This document shows, one piece after another, positions 29,697-37,634 of a stretch of 64,000 nucleotides of DNA. This DNA is from Pseudalkalibacillus hwajinpoensis (GTDB lineage Bacteria; Bacillota; Bacilli; Bacillales; Guptibacillaceae). The stretch lies in the NCBI RefSeq assembly GCF_039851965.1, contig NZ_CP156674.1, forward strand, positions 2,108,001 to 2,172,000. Direction: 5' to 3'. The notes beneath the pieces were generated by a model. It worked only from the letters and a program-made list of their open reading frames with translations, searched no databases and was not told where the DNA came from. Position numbers and translations under genes: made by a program. Within the stretch, counting starts at the first letter, position 1; every line of letters begins with the position of its first letter.

Positions 29697-30252
29697 AAGC
29701 GTTATACTGATTCATCACTTCAGGGAAGGAGTCTGTCGTCCAGGCTTCACAAGCTTTAACTGTCCGTTCAATGGCATCTTGAATTGGCTCAAGCTCTTCC
29801 TTCGTAAAAGGCTTTAACACATAGTCGATCACTGAGTTTCGGGCAGAACGGTCAATACCTATCCTTACTCGTTTAAAATCCTGGGTATGAACATGCGTTA
29901 TGATGGATTTCATCCCATTGTGTCCACCTGCACTTCCTTTTTGCCTAAGCCTTACTTTACCAGTAGGCAGATCCAAATCGTCATAAATAACAAGCAAGTC
30001 TTCTACTTCAATATTGAAATATTCCATTAGAGAACATACTGATTCACCTGACAGATTCATAAACGTTTGTGGTTTTAATAAATAAACAGTTTCCCCGTTT
30101 ACAATCCCCTTTCCATAGATCCCCTGAAATTTCTTTTGATCAAGAGAAATACCCATTTCTTTCGATAACTGGTCAATTGCCATAAATCCTACATTATGTC
30201 TTGTATGTTCAAATTTCTTTCCCGGATTTCCGAGACCTACAATTAATTTCAA
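29695..30252 (-). CDS. pth: Peptidyl-tRNA hydrolase
   Basis: Frees tRNA from drop-off peptidyl-tRNA; known as spoVC in Bacillus. The 185 residues include the catalytic segments IVGLGNPGKKFEHTRHNVGF (with the catalytic His), KPQTFMNLSGES, IYDDLDLPTGKVRLRQKGSAGGHNGMKSI-type sequence and RIGIDR. The start codon is TTG at 30252, downstream of AAAGGTAGG; no better codon is available before the conserved N-terminus. ctc lies upstream behind a terminator. Confidence 0.97.
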   Translation of the reverse strand: MKLIVGLGNPGKKFEHTRHNVGFMAIDQLSKEMGISLDQKKFQGIYGKGIVNGETVYLLKPQTFMNLSGESVCSLMEYFNIEVEDLLVIYDDLDLPTGKVRLRQKGSAGGHNGMKSIITHVHTQDFKRVRIGIDRSARNSVIDYVLKPFTKEELEPIQDAIERTVKACEAWTTDSFPEVMNQYNA

Positions 30253-30331
30253 CGGAGGGCCTACCTTTCATACTTTTCTTCTATCGTATCAAAAATCAGG
30301 GCAAATATTCACCTGTTCACCCTTTATCTTG

Positions 30332-30364
30332 AAAAAAAGACGTAACCCGTTCGGTTACGTCTTT
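30332..30364 (-). terminator. Intrinsic terminator after ctc
   Basis: Minus-strand stem AAAGACGTAACC/GGTTACGTCTTT with a 5-nt loop, followed by TTTTTC. Confidence 0.92.
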
Positions 30365-30369
30365 GATGT

Positions 30370-31020
30370 TTATTCTGTTTTTTTCGTTTCGTCACCAGTT
30401 TCCTCTTCATCAGCCGGTGGCTCTTCTGCTACTTCATCAGCCTCTTCTTCATCTTCAACAGGCTCTTCAGTTGGAGGTACCACAGAAGCAATTGGCTCTT
30501 CAGTGTCTACTAGTACTTCATATTTATCACCTTTAGGAAGATCGCCAACTTGAACAGCGTCTCCGATATTCAATTCTGAAACATCAACATCGATGCTGTC
30601 AGGGAAATCATTCGGCTTCGCTTTGACTAGAATTTCGTGAAGCATTTGCTGAACAACGCCGCCTTCTTTGCTTCCTACTGCATTGCCAGTTAAGTGAACC
30701 GGAACTTCCGCTTCAACTTCTTTGTTAAGGTCAACAGAATAGAAGTCAACGTGTAGCACATGATTCTTGATTGGGTCTACTTGCATATCATAGACCATAA
30801 CAGGATACGTTCCCTGTCCTTCAAAATTTAGTTCAATAACACCGTTTTTTCCAACTTGACGGTAAACTTTAATGAATTCAAGAGCGTCAACCTGTACGGG
30901 TGCGCTTTTGCGATCTTTTCCGTATAAAACGGCCGGAAGACCTTCTTCCGTTTCACGCAATGTTCTAAGTTCACTTCTTTTAGTAGTATTACGATCTAAT
31001 GCTTTTAATGTTGCTGCCAT
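30370..31020 (-). CDS. ctc: Ribosomal protein L25/general stress protein Ctc
   Basis: Binds 5S rRNA in the large subunit, mainly under stress. The N-terminal L25 domain (about 1-90) reads LKALDRNTTKRSELRTLRE, GLPAVLYGK; the TL5-type C-terminal domain (about 95-180) has VPVHLTGNAVGSKEGGVVQQ. A strongly acidic tail (Glu/Asp-rich, about 185-216) ends the protein. The ATG follows GGAAGGTG. A consensus SigB promoter is upstream, fitting the general stress role in B. subtilis. Confidence 0.96.
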   Translation of the reverse strand: MAATLKALDRNTTKRSELRTLRETEEGLPAVLYGKDRKSAPVQVDALEFIKVYRQVGKNGVIELNFEGQGTYPVMVYDMQVDPIKNHVLHVDFYSVDLNKEVEAEVPVHLTGNAVGSKEGGVVQQMLHEILVKAKPNDFPDSIDVDVSELNIGDAVQVGDLPKGDKYEVLVDTEEPIASVVPPTEEPVEDEEEADEVAEEPPADEEETGDETKKTE

Positions 31021-31069
31021 TTGAAATCACCTTCCTGAATAGGTTTTACTCTTCTACTCTTCTATATGG

Positions 31070-31095
31070 ATACCCATATTCAGGAGGCATTAAAC
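31070..31095 (-). promoter_or_regulatory. SigB general stress promoter of ctc
   Basis: On the minus strand GTTTAA (31090-31095), 14 bp, GGGTAT (31070-31075): a full match to the SigB consensus GTTTAA-N12-14-GGGWAW. It lies 50 bp before ctc and 10 bp after the prs stop codon. Confidence 0.85.
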
Positions 31096-31104
31096 GTATT
31101 TCTT

Positions 31105-32055
31105 TTAATCAAATAGTTTACTGACAGAAAGTTGTTCATGTACACGGATAATCGCTTCGCCTAATAGAGGGGCTACAGATAGCTGCGAAATCTTATCAAT
31201 TCGCTTCTCTTCAGGAAGAGGGATCGTATTTGTAATCGCAAGTTCTTTAATTTTAGAGCTATCAATACGTTCAATGGCTGGACCAGATAGGACCGGGTGA
31301 GTACAGCATGCATAAACTTCCTTTGCTCCATTTTCGATAAGAGCATTAGCAGCAAGTGTGATTGTACCGGCTGTATCGATAATATCATCAATAATAATCG
31401 CTGTTTTGCCTTCAATATTACCAACAATATTCATAACTTCTGCTACGTTTGGACGTGGACGACGCTTATCGATAATCGCAATCGGTGCCTTCAAACGCTC
31501 TGCAAGCTTGCGTGCTCTCGTTACTCCGCCATGGTCAGGTGAAACGACAACAATATCATCCAGGTTTTTCTCTTCAAAATGTTTAGCAAGCGTCGGTACA
31601 CCCATCAGCTGGTCAACTGGAATGTCGAAGAACCCTTGAATTTGGGAAGCATGGAGGTCGAGCGTAATAAGACGAGTCACACCAGCTACCTCAAGAAGGT
31701 TCGCCTTTAATTTAGCTGTGATCGGCTCACGAGAGCGGGCTTTACGATCCTGACGGGCATAGCCGTAGTATGGAAGCACAACGTTTATCGTTTTTGCTGA
31801 GGCACGCTTTAATGCGTCCACCATAATAAGAAGCTCCATAATGTTTTCATTTACAGGGGCACACGTTGACTGAATGACATACACATCACAGCCACGAATA
31901 CTTTCCTCAATGTTAATCTGGATTTCCCCATCACTAAAACGAACAACCGAGCATTTTCCCATTGGAACTCCAATGTGTTCGACAATTTCTTCCGCAAGAT
32001 CAGGATTTGAATTTAAACTAAAAACTTTCAAGTTTGGATCTAAATAGTTAGCCAT
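31105..32055 (-). CDS. prs: Ribose-phosphate pyrophosphokinase
   Basis: Makes PRPP from ribose 5-phosphate and ATP for nucleotide, His, Trp and NAD synthesis. The 316 residues match class I enzymes: [16 protein letters not shown], the ATP-binding [17 protein letters not shown], catalytic flexible loop [16 protein letters not shown] and the PRPP signature [14 protein letters not shown]. The start is the ATG at 32055 after GGAGGGG; the upstream six codons lack support. It follows glmU by 34 nt in one operon. Confidence 0.98.
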   Translation of the reverse strand: MANYLDPNLKVFSLNSNPDLAEEIVEHIGVPMGKCSVVRFSDGEIQINIEESIRGCDVYVIQSTCAPVNENIMELLIMVDALKRASAKTINVVLPYYGYARQDRKARSREPITAKLKANLLEVAGVTRLITLDLHASQIQGFFDIPVDQLMGVPTLAKHFEEKNLDDIVVVSPDHGGVTRARKLAERLKAPIAIIDKRRPRPNVAEVMNIVGNIEGKTAIIIDDIIDTAGTITLAANALIENGAKEVYACCTHPVLSGPAIERIDSSKIKELAITNTIPLPEEKRIDKISQLSVAPLLGEAIIRVHEQLSVSKLFD

Positions 32056-32089
32056 TGGCCGGTACCCCTCCATTAATTAATCAATAAAA

Positions 32090-33457
32090 TTAATTGTTCT
32101 TCGTTTTCGAAGCGTAGTCTTCTTTATTCGTCTGACGAGAGCGAGCAATAGACAGTGCCTGTTCAGGAACATCATCCGTAATTGTCGATCCAGCTGCTAC
32201 AGTAGCGCCCTTGCCAACTGTTACTGGAGCAATTAAGTTCACGTTACAGCCAATAAACGCGCCATCTTCTACCTTTGTCAGGTACTTATTCGTGCCATCA
32301 TAATTCACCGTAATCGAGCCACAGCCAAGATTCACGCCTTTACCGATTTCTGCATCACCTACATAACTAAGGTGTGAAGCTTTGCTACCATGACCCATAA
32401 CTGATTTCTTCACTTCAACGAAATTACCGATTTTCACTGCATCACCAATTTGTGAAGCCGGGCGAACATGAGCAAATGGTCCGATATTAACAGCATCCCC
32501 TACTTCACTATCATGAATAACGGATTGTTTCACAACGCTTTTGCTGCCAACCTTGCTATCTTTAATCTCTGTATTGGGTCCGATTTGTGCTTCATCACCG
32601 ATAATTGTTTTTCCCTGGATCATTGATCCGGGATAAATGACCGTGTCCTGTCCAATAACAGCATCAGGAGAAATGTATGTTTGCATCGGATCGATAAGCG
32701 TGACGCCGTTCTTCATATGCCTCTCGTTAATACGATTTTTCATTGCATGCTCCGCACGTGAGAGAGCAACGCGATCATTAATACCCATCGTTTCATCAAA
32801 GTCTTCTGTTTGATAAGCTGATACGATTTCACCTTGTTTTTGAAGAATCTCGATCACATCAGGCAAGTAGTATTCTCCCTGAGCGTTTTCGTTTTTCACG
32901 AGCTGTAACGTCTCAAAAAGTGTTTTATTGTCAAAACAGTATGTACCGGTGTTAATTTCAGTAACCTGCTGTTCACTTTCATTCGCATCTTTCTGTTCAA
33001 CAATTCGCTGAACACTTCCATTCTCATCACGAATAATGCGGCCGTAACCAAAAGGTTGATCCGCATTCGCCGTAAGGATCGTTGCTTTTGCTCCTTCATC
33101 CTCATGATATGAAAGGAGGGAATCCATTGTTTCTTTCGTTATCAAAGGGGTATCTCCACACACAACAAGGGTGACGCCTTCTTTAGCGCCGAGTGTATCC
33201 TGCGTTTGCATAACAGCATGTGCAGTTCCAAGTTGTTCTTCTTGAAGGACATAATTGACACGACTACCAAGCTGGTCTCTAACCATTTCAGCTCCGTGAC
33301 CGACAACTGTAACAATGTTCTCAAGCTTAAGTTCATCAAGCTGGTCAACAACATGCTCGACCATAGGCTTCCCACAAACAGGGTGAAGAACTTTATATAG
33401 CTTTGATTTCATACGTGTTCCCTGACCGGCTGCTAAAACAACTGCAAATCTATTCAT
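32090..33457 (-). CDS. glmU: Bifunctional GlmU: glucosamine-1-phosphate acetyltransferase/UDP-GlcNAc pyrophosphorylase
   Basis: Makes UDP-N-acetylglucosamine, the cell-wall precursor. The 455 residues comprise an N-terminal uridyltransferase ([41 protein letters not shown]) and a C-terminal left-handed beta-helix acetyltransferase with hexapeptide repeats ([51 protein letters not shown]). The ATG at 33457 follows GGAGG; an in-frame upstream extension lacks a site. A good SigA promoter precedes it. B. subtilis name gcaD. Confidence 0.98.
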   Translation of the reverse strand: MNRFAVVLAAGQGTRMKSKLYKVLHPVCGKPMVEHVVDQLDELKLENIVTVVGHGAEMVRDQLGSRVNYVLQEEQLGTAHAVMQTQDTLGAKEGVTLVVCGDTPLITKETMDSLLSYHEDEGAKATILTANADQPFGYGRIIRDENGSVQRIVEQKDANESEQQVTEINTGTYCFDNKTLFETLQLVKNENAQGEYYLPDVIEILQKQGEIVSAYQTEDFDETMGINDRVALSRAEHAMKNRINERHMKNGVTLIDPMQTYISPDAVIGQDTVIYPGSMIQGKTIIGDEAQIGPNTEIKDSKVGSKSVVKQSVIHDSEVGDAVNIGPFAHVRPASQIGDAVKIGNFVEVKKSVMGHGSKASHLSYVGDAEIGKGVNLGCGSITVNYDGTNKYLTKVEDGAFIGCNVNLIAPVTVGKGATVAAGSTITDDVPEQALSIARSRQTNKEDYASKTKNN

Positions 33458-33496
33458 GTATATGGTTCCTCCATTGTATCCTATTTTTCCACTATG

Positions 33497-33525
33497 ACTA
33501 TATCTCAAAAACCCCTTATTTTCAA
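33497..33525 (-). promoter_or_regulatory. SigA-type promoter of glmU-prs
   Basis: On the minus strand TTGAAA (33520-33525), 17 bp, TATAGT (33497-33502), 40 bp before the glmU start and after the spoVG terminator. Confidence 0.75.
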
Positions 33526-33611
33526 GGACCATCCCTAAATCATTGGTATGTAAAAGAAGGATATAGGTCATAACATTTCACGATTTATGAATATAATTCA
33601 TCTCAACACAT

Positions 33612-33643
33612 AAAAAAAGCCCGGTCACATGACCAGGCTTTTA
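33612..33643 (-). terminator. Intrinsic terminator after spoVG
   Basis: Minus-strand stem AAAGCCTGGTCA/TGACCGGGCTTT with one mismatch, followed by a T run. Confidence 0.88.
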
Positions 33644-33646
33644 CGT

Positions 33647-33937
33647 TCAAGAAGCTCCAGCTTCTTCATAAGCAGCTTCCATTTCACCAACACGATGGTA
33701 TTCAGCTAATACGGCCGTTTGAATCTTTTCCCTTGTATTCGAGGAAATTGGATGAGCGATATCGCGAAACTCTCCATCTGGAGTTCTTTTGCTTGGCATC
33801 GCTACAAACATGCCGTTATTTCCATCAATGACCCGGATATCATGAACGACGAATTCATGATCCATTGTGATGGAAGCGATCGCGCGCATGCGTCCTTCCG
33901 TATTCACACGACGTAGGCGAACATCTGTAATTTCCAA
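33647..33937 (-). CDS. spoVG: Septation/sporulation regulator SpoVG
   Basis: Small nucleic-acid-binding regulator of septation and sporulation. The protein begins [20 protein letters not shown] and has the conserved core [21 protein letters not shown] selected TTG at 33937 because AGGTGGTG lies 8 nt upstream and the N-terminus then aligns with B. subtilis SpoVG (96 versus 97 residues); the in-frame ATG at 33961 would fall before this ribosome-binding site. A SigH promoter lies upstream, in an AT-rich region as in B. subtilis. Confidence 0.95.
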   Translation of the reverse strand: MEITDVRLRRVNTEGRMRAIASITMDHEFVVHDIRVIDGNNGMFVAMPSKRTPDGEFRDIAHPISSNTREKIQTAVLAEYHRVGEMEAAYEEAGAS

Positions 33938-33982
33938 CTCGAGTGCACCACCTTTTTCCATTAATTAGAGCATATATGCACT

Positions 33983-34009
33983 ATTCAACTTATGTACAAA
34001 AATTCCTTC
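33983..34009 (-). promoter_or_regulatory. SigH promoter of spoVG
   Basis: On the minus strand GAAGGAATT (34001-34009), 11 bp, GTTGAAT (33983-33989), a complete match to the SigH form RNAGGAWWW-N11-12-RNNGAAT. Upstream (34010-34040) is a long A/T stretch like the AbrB-bound AT box of B. subtilis spoVG. Confidence 0.82.
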
Positions 34010-34104
34010 TTCTAAATATAAAAAATGTTATAAAAATTTAGCTGCGTCTGCTCACATTACCCATCGTGCACAAAAAAGAAAGAAACTAAACCTTTAGAGA
34101 CATA

Positions 34105-34135
34105 GAAAAACGCACCCATCCTGTGAGTGCGTTTC
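34105..34135 (-). terminator. Intrinsic terminator after ridA
   Basis: Minus-strand stem GAAACGCACTCAC/ATGGGTGCGTTTTTC, with a small internal mismatch and a following T run. Confidence 0.85.
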
Positions 34136-34139
34136 TTGA

Positions 34140-34514
34140 TTAACCAACTAGCGCAATAACTTCTATTTCAATAAGGGCGTCTTTTGGAAGACGCGCTACC
34201 TCGACACATGATCTTGCTGGCTTATGATTTGAAAAGTATTCACCATAGATCTCATTGATCGCGCCAAACTGCTCCATATCTTTAATATAAACCGTTGTTT
34301 TTACGACACTTTCAAGAGATGCTCCTGCGGCTTCTAGAACCGCTTTTACGTTAGAGAACACCTGATGTGTCTGTTCTACAATGGTCCCATCTACCAGTGT
34401 CCCATCCGCTTTCAAAGGAATTTGACCCGAGCTGTAAAACATATTATTCACAATCATTCCTTGTGAATATGGGCCGATCGCTTCTGGTGCTGCTTTTGTG
34501 TATACTGTCTTCAT
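34140..34514 (-). CDS. ridA: RidA family enamine/imine deaminase (YabJ)
   Basis: Hydrolyses reactive enamine/imine intermediates made by PLP enzymes; YabJ in B. subtilis was linked to purine regulation because it follows purR. The 124 residues show the YjgF/UK114 fold: [34 protein letters not shown] and the substrate-binding arginine in [21 protein letters not shown]. Its ATG overlaps the purR stop by 4 nt (ATGA), so the two are coupled. Confidence 0.96.
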   Translation of the reverse strand: MKTVYTKAAPEAIGPYSQGMIVNNMFYSSGQIPLKADGTLVDGTIVEQTHQVFSNVKAVLEAAGASLESVVKTTVYIKDMEQFGAINEIYGEYFSNHKPARSCVEVARLPKDALIEIEVIALVG

Positions 34515-35365
34515 TCGTTCTCCACCCCTTCAGTTAATTGAGTAAGAAACTTTTTATAATTCCCTGGAGCAACTTGAATCGTTCGTTGCTTCATATCAAC
34601 TCCGCCAAGGTTCATCATTGAAACGTATTCTTCAACAAGACGTTCTTCCCCTTCGCCCTCTGCTTCTACGAGAACGCCAATGCCTGCGACGTATGCCTGA
34701 AATTCCTCCAAAAGATTCACCATTCCCTGAATCGTACCGCCAGCTTTCATAAAGTCGTCTACAATTAACACATTCGCACCCGGCTTTAAACTTCGACGTG
34801 CAAGTGCCATGGTTTGAATGCGCTTTGAGGAACCTGAAACATAGTTAATACTAACCGTTGAGCCTTCTGTAACCTTACTATCACGACGTACAATAACGAC
34901 CGGTACATTCAAGTGACTTGCAGCTGCATAGGCAAGAGGAATCCCCTTAGTCGCTACAGTCATCACAACATCAATTTTGCGATCAGCGAAAACCGAGGCA
35001 AATAAGCGTCCGACTTGATTCATAATCTCAGGATTACCGAGAATATCTGTTAAATATAAATAGCCCCCTGGAAGAAGACGATCTGGACTCTCTAGAAAAT
35101 CGCACAATTCGCCGACCACGCGATCCGCTTCCTCTTCGCTAATAAGAGGCATATACCTCACACCACCAGCGGCCCCAGGAACTGTGAGCAACGATCCAAC
35201 CCCCTGTTGTTCAAAGTTTTCCTTTATAATGACCAAATCCTCGCTGATCGATGATTTCGCCGCACCATATCGCTCTGAAAAATAAGTTAATGAAACCAAT
35301 CGATGTGGGTGCTCTAACATATACCTGGTCATATCTACCAGTCGAGAACTCCGTTTCATTTTCAT
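34511..35365 (-). CDS. purR: Purine operon repressor PurR
   Basis: DNA-binding repressor that responds to PRPP. It has 284 residues (285 in B. subtilis): an N-terminal winged helix (about 1-75, [35 protein letters not shown]) and a C-terminal phosphoribosyltransferase-like domain with the PRPP motif [13 protein letters not shown]. It is not an enzyme by family. The first ATG follows GGAGGTTCTTCT. A pair of PurBox-like sequences in the promoter indicates self-regulation. Confidence 0.97.
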   Translation of the reverse strand: MKMKRSSRLVDMTRYMLEHPHRLVSLTYFSERYGAAKSSISEDLVIIKENFEQQGVGSLLTVPGAAGGVRYMPLISEEEADRVVGELCDFLESPDRLLPGGYLYLTDILGNPEIMNQVGRLFASVFADRKIDVVMTVATKGIPLAYAAASHLNVPVVIVRRDSKVTEGSTVSINYVSGSSKRIQTMALARRSLKPGANVLIVDDFMKAGGTIQGMVNLLEEFQAYVAGIGVLVEAEGEGEERLVEEYVSMMNLGGVDMKQRTIQVAPGNYKKFLTQLTEGVENE

Positions 35366-35380
35366 AGAAGAACCTCCAAA

Positions 35381-35424
35381 AAATCCGAATAATTAATCAT
35401 AATATATCATTAATGTACGGATTT
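35381..35424 (-). promoter_or_regulatory. Inverted PurBox pair at the purR promoter
   Basis: Plus-strand AAATCCGAATAAT (35381-35393) and, inverted, AATGTACGGATTT (35412-35424) each differ from the PurBox consensus AWWWCCGAACWWT at one position; the spacer is 18 bp (16-17 is common in B. subtilis). They overlap a minus-strand SigA-type promoter TTGAAT-N18-TATATT (35404-35428 region). Confidence 0.78.
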
Positions 35425-35426
35425 AT

Positions 35427-36296
35427 TCAAGGGTTCTTCTCGCCAAGTAATCGAACAGCATAAACTTGTCCACAAAAACCACGTAACCCGTTATAGATTC
35501 GCTGCATTCTCGATTCATGACGTGTAAGTCCAAATACGGTTGGTCCACTGCCGCTCATTAGGACACCATCTGCACCGAGGCTTTCCATTTTCTCTTTAAT
35601 TTGACGAACTTCAGGATGAAGCTTCAAAGTGACATCTTCAAGTACATTCCCTAAGTTTTGACAAATCGCTTCATAATTCTTATCCTCGATCGCCTTAATC
35701 ATACCCTGTACATCAGGATGTTTCATCTCTGCAGTTCGTAAACGTCTATAGACCTCTGCCGTGGATACCCCAATCGAAGGCTTAGCAAGAATCACCCAGC
35801 AGGGTGGAGGTGCATCAAGCGCATGGATAACTTCTCCGCGGCCTTTCGCAAAAGCCGTCCCGCCATGCACGCAAAACGAAACGTCTGAACCGATCTCAGA
35901 GCCAAGTTTAGCAAGCTCCCCATAGCTTAATCCAATACCCCACAATTCATTTAAACCACGAAGCGCAGCAGCTGCGTCACTACTACCACCAGCAAGTCCA
36001 GCAGCAACAGGAATTTGTTTGTCTATTTTAATTGAGATCCCCTGTTTAATTGAATAGCGCTTCTTCAAAAGCGCAGCAGCTTGATACGCAAGATTCCTCT
36101 GATCATCAGGAACAAATCCACTTGTCGACTCAATAATAACCTCATCACGCCTTAGCTCAGTTAGCTCAAGACGATCCGCCAAATCAACATTCGTCATAAT
36201 CATTTCTACCTCATGATACCCATCAGAACGCTTATGAAGCACATCAAGCGCTAAATTAATCTTAGCCGGTGCTTTCACACTCAATTTTCTTCTCAT
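35427..36296 (-). CDS. ispE: 4-diphosphocytidyl-2-C-methyl-D-erythritol kinase
   Basis: GHMP kinase of the non-mevalonate isoprenoid pathway. It has 289 residues as in B. subtilis. Motifs: [23 protein letters not shown] at the N-terminus, the ATP loop [17 protein letters not shown] and the C-terminal [15 protein letters not shown] used ATG 36296 after TAGGTGAACG; an in-frame GTG three codons earlier is in the site. An extended -10 sequence TGTTACAAT (36351-36359) precedes it, abutting the structured repeat array. Confidence 0.97.
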   Translation of the reverse strand: MRRKLSVKAPAKINLALDVLHKRSDGYHEVEMIMTNVDLADRLELTELRRDEVIIESTSGFVPDDQRNLAYQAAALLKKRYSIKQGISIKIDKQIPVAAGLAGGSSDAAAALRGLNELWGIGLSYGELAKLGSEIGSDVSFCVHGGTAFAKGRGEVIHALDAPPPCWVILAKPSIGVSTAEVYRRLRTAEMKHPDVQGMIKAIEDKNYEAICQNLGNVLEDVTLKLHPEVRQIKEKMESLGADGVLMSGSGPTVFGLTRHESRMQRIYNGLRGFCGQVYAVRLLGEKNP

Positions 36297-36367
36297 CTCG
36301 TTCACCTACATTTTAGTTCTACCGTTCAACAATTTAACTTACTCCGAATTATTGTAACATAAACGAA

Positions 36368-36718
36368 AAGCGAAAGTGGCCTGTTTAAATCCGCAGGATG
36401 TTGGAGCTCCAGAAGATGAGACGTTTATTGTCTCAACTGAAGGAGCGAAACAGCCGGAGGATTTGGCCACTGCAGCTAGACACCGACAAGCGAAAGTGGT
36501 TGGATTAGGTCCGACAAGCGCTGGAGCCTCACAAATTGAACACCGTTTTTGTGTTCGAGTTGTGAGGTGAAGCGATCGAGGACCTGGCCACTGCAGCTGG
36601 ATCTCATGAAAAGCGAAAGTGGCCCGTTTAAATCCGCAGGATGTTGGAGCTCCAGAAGATGAGACGTTTCTTGTCTCAACTGAAGGAGCGAAACAGCCGG
36701 AGGATTTGGCCCGCGGAG
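36368..36718. repeat. Three-unit tandem array of long structured repeats
   Basis: Three units of about 110 bp start at 36368, 36488 and 36611, each opening AAGCGAAAGTGG; units 1 and 2 close with GGCCACTGCAGCT. Units 1 and 3 are almost identical (two differences over the first 100 bp). Each unit folds as a long interrupted hairpin: an outer AGTGG/CCACT stem, a second stem (AAATCC/GGATTT in units 1 and 3, AGGTCC/GGACCT in unit 2), unpaired segments of about 12 nt, and an apical hairpin. In unit 2 the apical hairpin is longer and of different sequence (CCTCACAA/TTGTGAGG plus TTGAACAC/GTGTTCGA). A degraded fourth piece may follow to about 36780. It fills the gap between ispE and sspF; function unknown. 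Confidence 0.85.
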
Positions 36719-36792
36719 CAAAGCGGACACAAGCGTTTAGAAACGGAGATATTGGAACTCATACCTGAGAGCATCTCTAAATCAGAGAACAC

Positions 36793-36826
36793 AAAAAAAG
36801 AACCCCGGATTCAAACCAGGGTTCCT
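36793..36826 (-). terminator. Intrinsic terminator after sspF
   Basis: Minus-strand stem GGAACCCTGG/CCGGGGTTC around TTTGAAT, followed by TTTTTTTG. Confidence 0.88.
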
Positions 36827-36838
36827 TCGTCACAGGGT

Positions 36839-37021
36839 TCAGTGTTTTTGTTGGTTAGCCAGCTGTTCTTCAGCGAGTTGAATAGCGCGTTTCACGATGT
36901 TACCTGCATCGCGAGCTTTAATTCCACCCCAACCTTCTTTCTGAACCGTATCATAAAAACCAAGCTCTTTCGCAATTTCTTCTTTCAATTGATCGGACAT
37001 CATGCCTCTGCGTCTGGCCAT
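36839..37021 (-). CDS. sspF: Small acid-soluble spore protein, alpha/beta type (SspF)
   Basis: A 60-residue DNA-binding spore protein that protects DNA in the dormant spore. It matches the SspF subgroup: [40 protein letters not shown] and [14 protein letters not shown], with the conserved helix-turn-helix-like alpha/beta SASP core. I took the ATG at 37021 because AAAGGAG lies 11 nt upstream; an earlier in-frame ATG falls before that site. A SigG-like promoter is upstream. It lies after veg, as in B. subtilis. Confidence 0.95.
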   Translation of the reverse strand: MARRRGMMSDQLKEEIAKELGFYDTVQKEGWGGIKARDAGNIVKRAIQLAEEQLANQQKH

Positions 37022-37055
37022 GCGAATCAAGCTCCTTTCCATCCTGTGACACACT

Positions 37056-37085
37056 TAGTGTTAGGATCGAAAGCATACGCTATAC
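37056..37085 (-). promoter_or_regulatory. Possible SigG promoter of sspF
   Basis: On the minus strand GTATA (37081-37085), 18 bp, AACACTA (37056-37062). The -35 is consensus; the -10 differs from CATACTA at two positions. SspF-type genes are normally SigG-dependent. Confidence 0.45.
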
Positions 37086-37134
37086 TGCCAATATGTATCC
37101 AGTAGAGGTAAATAGTGATGTTTTTCTCAAGAAA

Positions 37135-37169
37135 GCAAAAAAGCAGTTAGACCATTTGCCTTAACCGCT
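37135..37169 (-). terminator. Intrinsic terminator after veg
   Basis: Minus-strand stem AGCGGTTA/TAACTGCT (one G-U pair), followed by TTTTTTGC. It overlaps the veg stop codon. Confidence 0.8.
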
Positions 37170-37418
37170 TACTGCCGCTTGTTCTTCGTTAAATGTAATT
37201 TGTACCGTATCTGTTAGAATGTCTGTGTAGCTGTACGACACACGCTCGAATGCGTTAGTGTCCTGATCCAGCTTAACTATGAACACTGCCGGGTAGGTTT
37301 CTTCAAGGATGCCTGAACGTTGAATTGTCTTTCTGCGACCACCGTTTGCTTTTAAGGTCAACCGTTTGCCAACCTGAGATTGTAACGTTTGTTTGATCTC
37401 AATAATCGTTTTTGCCAT
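37161..37418 (-). CDS. veg: Veg protein (biofilm-related small protein)
   Basis: An 85-residue, highly conserved Firmicutes protein (DUF1021) that in B. subtilis stimulates biofilm gene expression. Core sequence: [40 protein letters not shown]. The fold is a small beta barrel; no catalytic motif is visible. I used the ATG at 37418 because GGAGG is properly spaced before it, excluding four upstream codons. Two consensus SigA promoters in tandem drive it. Confidence 0.95.
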   Translation of the reverse strand: MAKTIIEIKQTLQSQVGKRLTLKANGGRRKTIQRSGILEETYPAVFIVKLDQDTNAFERVSYSYTDILTDTVQITFNEEQAAVSG

Positions 37419-37443
37419 CGGAACCTCCACCTCACTTAGACAA

Positions 37444-37514
37444 ATTATAACATCTTTTGCACGATCTTGTCAAATAAAACTTAAATTATAACAACGAAGC
37501 AAAAACAATGTCAA
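37444..37514 (-). promoter_or_regulatory. Tandem consensus SigA promoters of veg
   Basis: On the minus strand two copies of TTGACA-N18-TATAAT: distal at 37509-37514/37485-37490, proximal at 37468-37473/37444-37449, 41 bp apart. Both hexamers of both promoters are perfect consensus. The 18-bp spacers are 1 bp longer than optimal. Confidence 0.88.
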
Positions 37515-37599
37515 TTGTTATTTGTTGAAGATGTGCATTTTTATTCTTCCACGGTTTGTCGAAAAATATGTATTTCCTAGTATGAACCTGCAAATTAAG

Positions 37600-37634
37600 A
37601 AAAGGATGGCATTCTTTTGCCATCCTTTTTTCTT
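37600..37634 (-). terminator. Bidirectional terminator after yabG
   Basis: Stem AAAGGATGGC/GCCATCCTTT with an 8-nt loop. On the plus strand it is followed by TTTTTTCTT, on the minus strand by TTCTTAATTT, so it may work in both directions. Confidence 0.8.

Noticed and set aside
36476..36730. Open frames of 60-150 codons across the repeat array
   Set aside because: They translate palindromic repeat units in several frames and both strands equally well; the structure explains the openness.
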